This document shows positions 58,242 through 64,000 of a stretch of DNA of 64,000 nt, in pieces. The translations under genes and the position numbers were made by a program. Numbering within the stretch: the first letter of the stretch is position 1; each line of letters opens with the position of its first letter. This DNA is from Actinoplanes octamycinicus (lineage in GTDB: Bacteria; Actinomycetota; Actinomycetes; Mycobacteriales; Micromonosporaceae): NCBI RefSeq assembly GCF_014205225.1, contig NZ_JACHNB010000001.1, positions 8,661,501-8,725,500 on the forward strand, in the 5' to 3' direction. Below the pieces are notes generated by a model. That model did not search any database. It was not told where the DNA came from and was given only the letters and a program-made list of their open reading frames with translations.

Positions 58242-59495
58242 CTAGACGCTCTCACGTTGCATACCGAAGCTGCCCGTACTCGGTGTGCCACCTTCCGTGG
58301 TCGCGGGGATCACCGGCGTGTCGGGGCCGAATCGGTCGTCGAGGTAGTGCTGGACCCGCCGGCCGAGCCGCTGTCCGGGACGTTCCACGAGGTGGTAGGC
58401 CATCCAGGCGGCCGCGAGCGTGCCCGCGACGAAGGCCGCGCCGATCGCCACCGGCCGTCCGGGCAGTAGTCGTGTGACCACCACGAGCACCGGCATGTGC
58501 AAGAGGTACACCGAGAAGCTGACCACGCCGAGCCAGGTGAGGAAGCTCGGCACGGCCCGGTGACGCAGCAGGAAGGCAACCGCGAAGCTGCCGGCGACGG
58601 CGGTCGCGACGGCGCTGCCGCGGACCAGGTCGGTGCCGTTGAGCAGCCACGAGTTGATCCCGGTGGCGACCAGGACCAGGGTGAGCGCGGCCACGGCGGC
58701 CCACCGGCCGATCTGCCGGTGCTGGGCGCGGTAGACCACGGTGCCGGCGAACATCACCGCGAGCATCAGGACCGCCCCGCTGGAGCTGCCCGCGCTCGCC
58801 CATCGGGTCGGCTGCCCGTTCAGCAACGGCAGGAGAATCATCGCCAGGCCGAGGACTCCGGCGACCCGCGCCGGGCCGCGCAGATACAGGATCAGACTGC
58901 TTCCCAGTACGACGGTGAGCACCACCGCCGTGACCGTCGAACCCGGGAACAACCCGTCCGGCAGCCCGCGCCCGGCCAGCAGGACGACCAGCGCCAGCCC
59001 CCCGGCCCACCAGGCGCTGGCCCGGTGCCACCGCCAGGCGAACAACCCGGCGACGATCAGGTAGAAGGTCATCTCGTAGGAGAGCGTCCAGAACGGACGG
59101 ACCACACCGCGCAGCCCGAGCAGGTCCTGCAGCATGGTGGCGTGCCCGAGCACCGAGGCGGTGGTGTCGGTGTGGAGGGTGCGGTGCAGCCGCTGCCAGC
59201 CGACCGCGGCGAGCAGCAGGCCGGCGCCGATGGCCAGCAGGTAGGCCGGGTAGATCCGGAACACCCGGCCGATCCAGAACCGGCGCAGCGAGCCGTGCCG
59301 TTCCAGCGACATCGGGATGACGTATCCGCTGACCAGGAAGAAGAGCAGGACGCCGTACCGGCCGAAGTCGAAGTGCCGGAAGATCGCCATGTGCCGGTCC
59401 AGGCCGATCACCTGCGGGCTGAGGTGGAACAGGGCGACCACCGCGGCGGCGTAGCCGCGGAGCGCGTCGAGCCAGGTCAGACGGGATCGGATCAC
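58242..59495 (-). CDS. OafA-type membrane acyltransferase (Acyltransferase_3)
   Basis: A 417-residue polytopic membrane protein with about ten helices. The N-terminus RLTWLDALRGYAAAVVALFHLSPQ contains the conserved catalytic-site His/Arg region of this family, and LVSGYVIP, RFWIGRVFRIYPAYL and FSVYLLHMPV are typical. Such enzymes O-acetylate sugars, peptidoglycan or lipids. It lies between mpa and dop, where it is not part of the known Pup pathway, and ends 47 bp before dop. A GTG start at 59495 is followed closely by hydrophobic sequence. Confidence 0.9.
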   Translation of the reverse strand: MIRSRLTWLDALRGYAAAVVALFHLSPQVIGLDRHMAIFRHFDFGRYGVLLFFLVSGYVIPMSLERHGSLRRFWIGRVFRIYPAYLLAIGAGLLLAAVGWQRLHRTLHTDTTASVLGHATMLQDLLGLRGVVRPFWTLSYEMTFYLIVAGLFAWRWHRASAWWAGGLALVVLLAGRGLPDGLFPGSTVTAVVLTVVLGSSLILYLRGPARVAGVLGLAMILLPLLNGQPTRWASAGSSSGAVLMLAVMFAGTVVYRAQHRQIGRWAAVAALTLVLVATGINSWLLNGTDLVRGSAVATAVAGSFAVAFLLRHRAVPSFLTWLGVVSFSVYLLHMPVLVVVTRLLPGRPVAIGAAFVAGTLAAAWMAYHLVERPGQRLGRRVQHYLDDRFGPDTPVIPATTEGGTPSTGSFGMQRESV

Positions 59496-59511
59496 ACCGG
59501 GTGCAACGAGC

Positions 59512-59544
59512 GCGAGGGTGACGGGGAAACCCCGTCACCCTCGC
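59512..59544. terminator. 15-bp perfect hairpin downstream of mpa
   Basis: GCGAGGGTGACGGGG-AAA-CCCCGTCACCCTCGC, no mismatch, 10 bp after the mpa stop on the minus strand and just upstream of the acyltransferase start. It should stop mpa transcription. Confidence 0.8.
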
Positions 59545-59554
59545 CTGCGGTGCC

Positions 59555-61336
59555 TTACAGGTACTGACCGGTGTTGCTGGCGGTCTCGATCGACCGGCCG
59601 GCCTCGGCGCCCTTGCCGCCGGAGACGAGCGTGCGGATGTACACGATCCGCTCGCCCTTCTTGCCGGAGATCCGGGCCCAGTCGTCCGGGTTGGTGGTGT
59701 TCGGCAGGTCCTCGTTCTCCCGGAACTCGTCGACGCAGCTGTCCAGCAGGTGCTGGAGTCGCAGGCCCTTGGTCCCGGAGGTGAGGAACTCCTTGATCGC
59801 CATCTTCTTGCCGCGGTCGACGATGTTCTGGATCATCGCGCCGGAGTTGAAGTCCTTGAAGTACAGGACTTCCTTGTCACCGTTGGCGTAGGTGACCTCG
59901 AGGAAGCGGTTCTCCTCGGACTCCGTGTACATCCGGAGCACGACCGCCTCGATCATCGCGGCGACCGTGGCGTCCCGGTTCCCGTCGTGCTCGCCGAGGT
60001 CGTCCTCGGAGAGCGGCAGGTCGGAGAGGATGTACTTGGCGAAGATGTCCTTCGCCGCCTCGGCGTCCGGACGCTCGATCTTGATCTTCACGTCGAGACG
60101 GCCGGGGCGCAGGATCGCCGGGTCGATCATGTCTTCCCGGTTCGACGCGCCGATGACGATCACGTTCTCCAGGCCCTCGACGCCGTCGATCTCGCTGAGC
60201 AGCTGGGGAACGATGGTGTTCTCCACGTCGGAGGAGACACCGGAGCCACGGGTCCGGAAGATCGAGTCCATCTCGTCGAAGAACACGATCACCGGGGTGC
60301 CCTCGCCGGCCTTCTCCCGGGCCCGCTGGAAGACCAGGCGGATGTGCCGCTCGGTCTCACCCACGTACTTGTTCAGCAGCTCCGGGCCCTTGATGTTGAG
60401 GAAGTAGCTGGTGTGCTTCTCCTCGCCCCGGCGCTCGGCGATCTTCTTGGCCAGCGAGTTGGCCACCGCCTTGGCGATCAGGGTCTTGCCACAGCCGGGC
60501 GGGCCGTAGAGCAGGATGCCCTTCGGCGGGCGCAGCTGGTGCTCCCGGAACAGGTCGGCGTGCAGGAAGGGCAGCTCCACCGCGTCGCGGATCTGCTCGA
60601 TCTGCGAGTGCAGGCCGCCGATGTCGGTGTAGTCGACGTCGGGGACCTCCTCCAGGACGAGCTCCTCGACCTCGCTCTTCGGGATCCGCTCGTACGCGTA
60701 CGCCGAGCGGGGCTCGATCATGAGCGAGTCACCGGCGCGCAGCTTGGTGATCTCCAGCGAATCGGCCAGGAAGACGATCCGCTCCTCGTCGGCGTGCGAG
60801 ACCACCAGAGCTCGGTCGGCGGGACCGCCGGCCGGGTTGTCGAGGACCTCCTTGAGCAGGACGACCTCGCCGGTGCGCTCGTAGCCGAACGCGTCCACCA
60901 CGTTCAGCGCGTCGTTGAGCAGGACCTCCTGGCCCCGCTTGAGCTCGTCGACGGCCAGTGACGGCGAGACCGCCACCCGCAGCTTGCGGCCGCCGGTGAA
61001 GACATCCACCGTGCCGTCCTCGTGGGCCGACAGGAAAACGCCGTAGCCGCTGGGCGGCTGGGCGAGCCGGTCAATCTCTTCCTTGAGAGTGACGATCTGG
61101 GCTCGGGCTTCCTTCAGGGTCGCCACGAGCCGTTCGTTGTTCTCGGTCACTCGGGCCAGCTGCGCCTGCGTTGCCGCGAGCCGTTCCTCAAGCTGCCGGA
61201 CGTGTCGGGGGCTCTCGGTCAACTTCCGCCGAACCAGAGCGAGTTCCTCTTGCAGGAACGCGACCTGGCTGGAGAGATCGTTGGCCTCTTTCTCCCATCG
61301 TGCGGCGCGGGAGTCCGCTTCGTCGCTACGTGCCAC
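59555..61336 (-). CDS. mpa: Mycobacterial proteasomal ATPase Mpa/ARC
   Basis: A 593-residue AAA ATPase that recognises Pup and feeds substrates to the 20S core. An N-terminal coiled coil (about 5-95) binds Pup, followed by interdomain OB folds (95-250) and the AAA module with Walker A GPPGCGKT, Walker [12 protein letters not shown], the arginine finger region and sensor segments. The C-terminus ends in GQYL, matching the docking motif that opens the alpha-ring gate. GTG 61336 has GGGGAGGTGGGAC upstream. Separated from dop by the acyltransferase and a strong hairpin. Confidence 0.97.
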   Translation of the reverse strand: MARSDEADSRAARWEKEANDLSSQVAFLQEELALVRRKLTESPRHVRQLEERLAATQAQLARVTENNERLVATLKEARAQIVTLKEEIDRLAQPPSGYGVFLSAHEDGTVDVFTGGRKLRVAVSPSLAVDELKRGQEVLLNDALNVVDAFGYERTGEVVLLKEVLDNPAGGPADRALVVSHADEERIVFLADSLEITKLRAGDSLMIEPRSAYAYERIPKSEVEELVLEEVPDVDYTDIGGLHSQIEQIRDAVELPFLHADLFREHQLRPPKGILLYGPPGCGKTLIAKAVANSLAKKIAERRGEEKHTSYFLNIKGPELLNKYVGETERHIRLVFQRAREKAGEGTPVIVFFDEMDSIFRTRGSGVSSDVENTIVPQLLSEIDGVEGLENVIVIGASNREDMIDPAILRPGRLDVKIKIERPDAEAAKDIFAKYILSDLPLSEDDLGEHDGNRDATVAAMIEAVVLRMYTESEENRFLEVTYANGDKEVLYFKDFNSGAMIQNIVDRGKKMAIKEFLTSGTKGLRLQHLLDSCVDEFRENEDLPNTTNPDDWARISGKKGERIVYIRTLVSGGKGAEAGRSIETASNTGQYL

Positions 61337-61510
61337 GTCCCACCTCCCCGGGGGGCTCGAACGTCTTGAACCAACACTAGCTGTTGCGGAGCAGTTTTCA
61401 TCCCATGCAACACCCTCGTCACTGACTCTTGATCGATTGGTGCCGCCGCCGATGAGCCGGTCGGTCAGGGTTCGGGTACCGTCGGGCCCAACCAGTTGTG
61501 GGAGGTAGGA

Positions 61511-61798
61511 GTGTCAGCAGACACTGATGAGCTGCAGGTCTGGATCGATCAGGACTTGTGCACCGGTGACGGACTCTGCGTCCAATACGCTCCGGAAGTC
61601 TTCGAACTGGACATCGACGGACTCGCGTACGTGAAGAACGATTCGGGCGAGTTGCTCCAAAATCCGGGCATACGCACCTTCGTACCGAAAAATTTGGTCC
61701 TCGAAGTCATCGACTCGGCGAAGGAGTGCCCGGGCGACTGCATCCACGTCGTCCGCAGCGCGGACGACGTGGAGGTCGCGGGACCCGAAGCCGCCTAG
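61511..61798 (+). CDS. Small ferredoxin
   Basis: A 95-residue single-cluster ferredoxin. [19 protein letters not shown] and [11 protein letters not shown] give a C-x5-C spacing and a later C-P-G-D-C, close to actinobacterial 3Fe-4S or 4Fe-4S electron carriers that serve cytochrome P450 or similar enzymes. The cluster type cannot be fixed from sequence. GTG 61511 is preceded by GGAGGTAGGA. It is divergent from mpa and convergent with the next gene; no partner oxidoreductase is nearby. Confidence 0.88.
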   Translation: MSADTDELQVWIDQDLCTGDGLCVQYAPEVFELDIDGLAYVKNDSGELLQNPGIRTFVPKNLVLEVIDSAKECPGDCIHVVRSADDVEVAGPEAA

Positions 61799-61816
61799 GC
61801 TCAGAAACGCAGCGCC

Positions 61817-62407
61817 TCAGAGCGTCGGCCGGCCGACCAGCGACGCGACGACCCGGGAGAACTCCTCCAGGCGGGCGATCTGCCCGGGTCCGCCGTCGTC
61901 GAGGGTCTTGCCGAACCGCAGCGCGTCGTGGCGCAGCGGCGCCCGGCCCTCCTCCTCGGCCAGCCCGGGCGGCGGCACCGCGTCGTCCACCGAGCTGAGC
62001 AGCAGGTAGACGTCGATGCTGTCGACCCGGGCCTGCCCGCTGGAGGTCCGGGTGAGCCGCCGCCGGCAGCCCACCTCGGTGATCGTGGAGAGCGGCACCA
62101 CCCGCAGCGACGAGGTCATCGAGCCGGCCGGGCCGTCGCCCGGGGCCACGTCCTCGCCGTGCCAGAGCACCAGGCGGCTGCCGTCGCAGACGACGACCTC
62201 CTGCCAGACGCCGTTCACCTCGTTGACGAAACGCTCCAGGGTGAAACAGAGCACCGAGGCGCCGCGGAGCACGCCGAACAGCGCCTCCAGGGCGACCTCG
62301 GGGTCCCGCAGGTAGGCGCGGGCCGCCGAGTCCAGGTCCGGATAGGGCGACCAGTCCGGGAACACCGCCGGCATCTCGTTGCTGCCGCCGAACGGCGGAG
62401 AACTCAT
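61817..62407 (-). CDS. Conserved hypothetical protein next to trmI
   Basis: A 196-residue protein I cannot assign. It starts with a Pro/Ser-rich segment; the core has alternating strands (ASVLCFTLERFVNEVNGVWQEVVVCDGSRLVLWHGED, SLRVVPLSTITEVGCRRRLTR, VDSIDVYLLLSSVDD) and a C-terminal helix (ARLEEFSRVVASLVG). Six positions earlier than other options, ATG 62407 has AGGAG 8 nt upstream. It has no membrane or signal region. It is convergent with the ferredoxin gene and 63 bp downstream of trmI on the same strand. Confidence 0.8.
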   Translation of the reverse strand: MSSPPFGGSNEMPAVFPDWSPYPDLDSAARAYLRDPEVALEALFGVLRGASVLCFTLERFVNEVNGVWQEVVVCDGSRLVLWHGEDVAPGDGPAGSMTSSLRVVPLSTITEVGCRRRLTRTSSGQARVDSIDVYLLLSSVDDAVPPPGLAEEEGRAPLRHDALRFGKTLDDGGPGQIARLEEFSRVVASLVGRPTL

Positions 62408-62470
62408 CGCGCCCACTCCTTGTCCTCCTATCGACGCCCTACCGGAAACTACCGGACTCGACGGTCCCGG

Positions 62471-64000
<1,530 letters not shown>

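Overview
The window is very GC-rich, uses many GTG and TTG starts, has frequent 4-bp ATGA/GTGA gene overlaps, and carries a full Pup-proteasome locus, PknG with GlnX/GlnH, TatA/TatC, snapalysin and an actinobacterial HelY helicase. This points to an actinomycete, most likely a Micromonosporaceae member such as Actinoplanes. That is inference from gene content; no 16S rRNA is present. I found no tRNA or rRNA gene, no CRISPR array and no transposase.

Layout. 0-2.2 kb: an ArsR regulator with an AHSA1 protein (cut by the window edge), a DUF1028 protein, and an intradiol-dioxygenase-like protein lacking its iron ligands. 2.2-9 kb: a NarL-type response regulator and its histidine kinase, split by about 1 kb of three different tandem-repeat arrays, and a divergent MacB/FtsX-type ABC exporter. 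9-12 kb: an EAL-HDOD protein and an acyl-CoA ligase. 12.1-21.1 kb: a seven-gene operon glnX-glnH-(coiled coil)-pknG-PP2C-VWA-FHA, in which three products carry similar small zinc ribbons; it looks like an amino-acid-sensing kinase/phosphatase module. 21-31 kb: snapalysin, an XRE/NB-ARC/TPR regulator, an alpha/beta hydrolase, an MFS exporter, an inositol-monophosphatase-like enzyme, TetR plus long-chain acyl-CoA ligase, VOC and SnoaL-like proteins and a second TetR with a twin operator. 31.0-32.6 kb: a gene-free island of three minisatellites. 32.6-34.6 kb: STAS and STAS-HATPase proteins and a HEAT-repeat protein.

34.6-63.4 kb is the conserved proteasome neighbourhood. Read on the minus strand it runs mpa/arc - acyltransferase - dop - pup - HNH nuclease - prcB - prcA - pafA - [9.4-kb insertion] - pafB - pafC - coiled-coil protein - tatA - tatC - dagK - ... 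- helY. In mycobacteria pafA is followed directly by pafBC, tatAC and helY. The insertion contains a CDF metal transporter, a DUF3866 protein, a probable extracellular-fibre locus (two paralogous camelysin/TasA-like secreted proteins, an ER-type/SipW-like signal peptidase and a large LamG protein), a diguanylate cyclase with an intact active site and I-site, an O-methyltransferase and a small membrane protein. The right edge holds a ferredoxin, an unknown protein, the tRNA m1A58 methyltransferase TrmI and a partial site-2 protease.

Cross-cutting signals. (1) Minisatellites cluster at gene ends, and two of them are built from copies of a gene's own 3' end including the stop codon. (2) A recurrent motif, about CTTTCCGGTACGCCC, occurs in several intergenic regions, once as a perfect hairpin and once as an inverted pair flanking the 31-32 kb island. 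(3) Nine genes have a TANNNT hexamer exactly 6-7 nt before the start codon, suggesting leaderless mRNAs.
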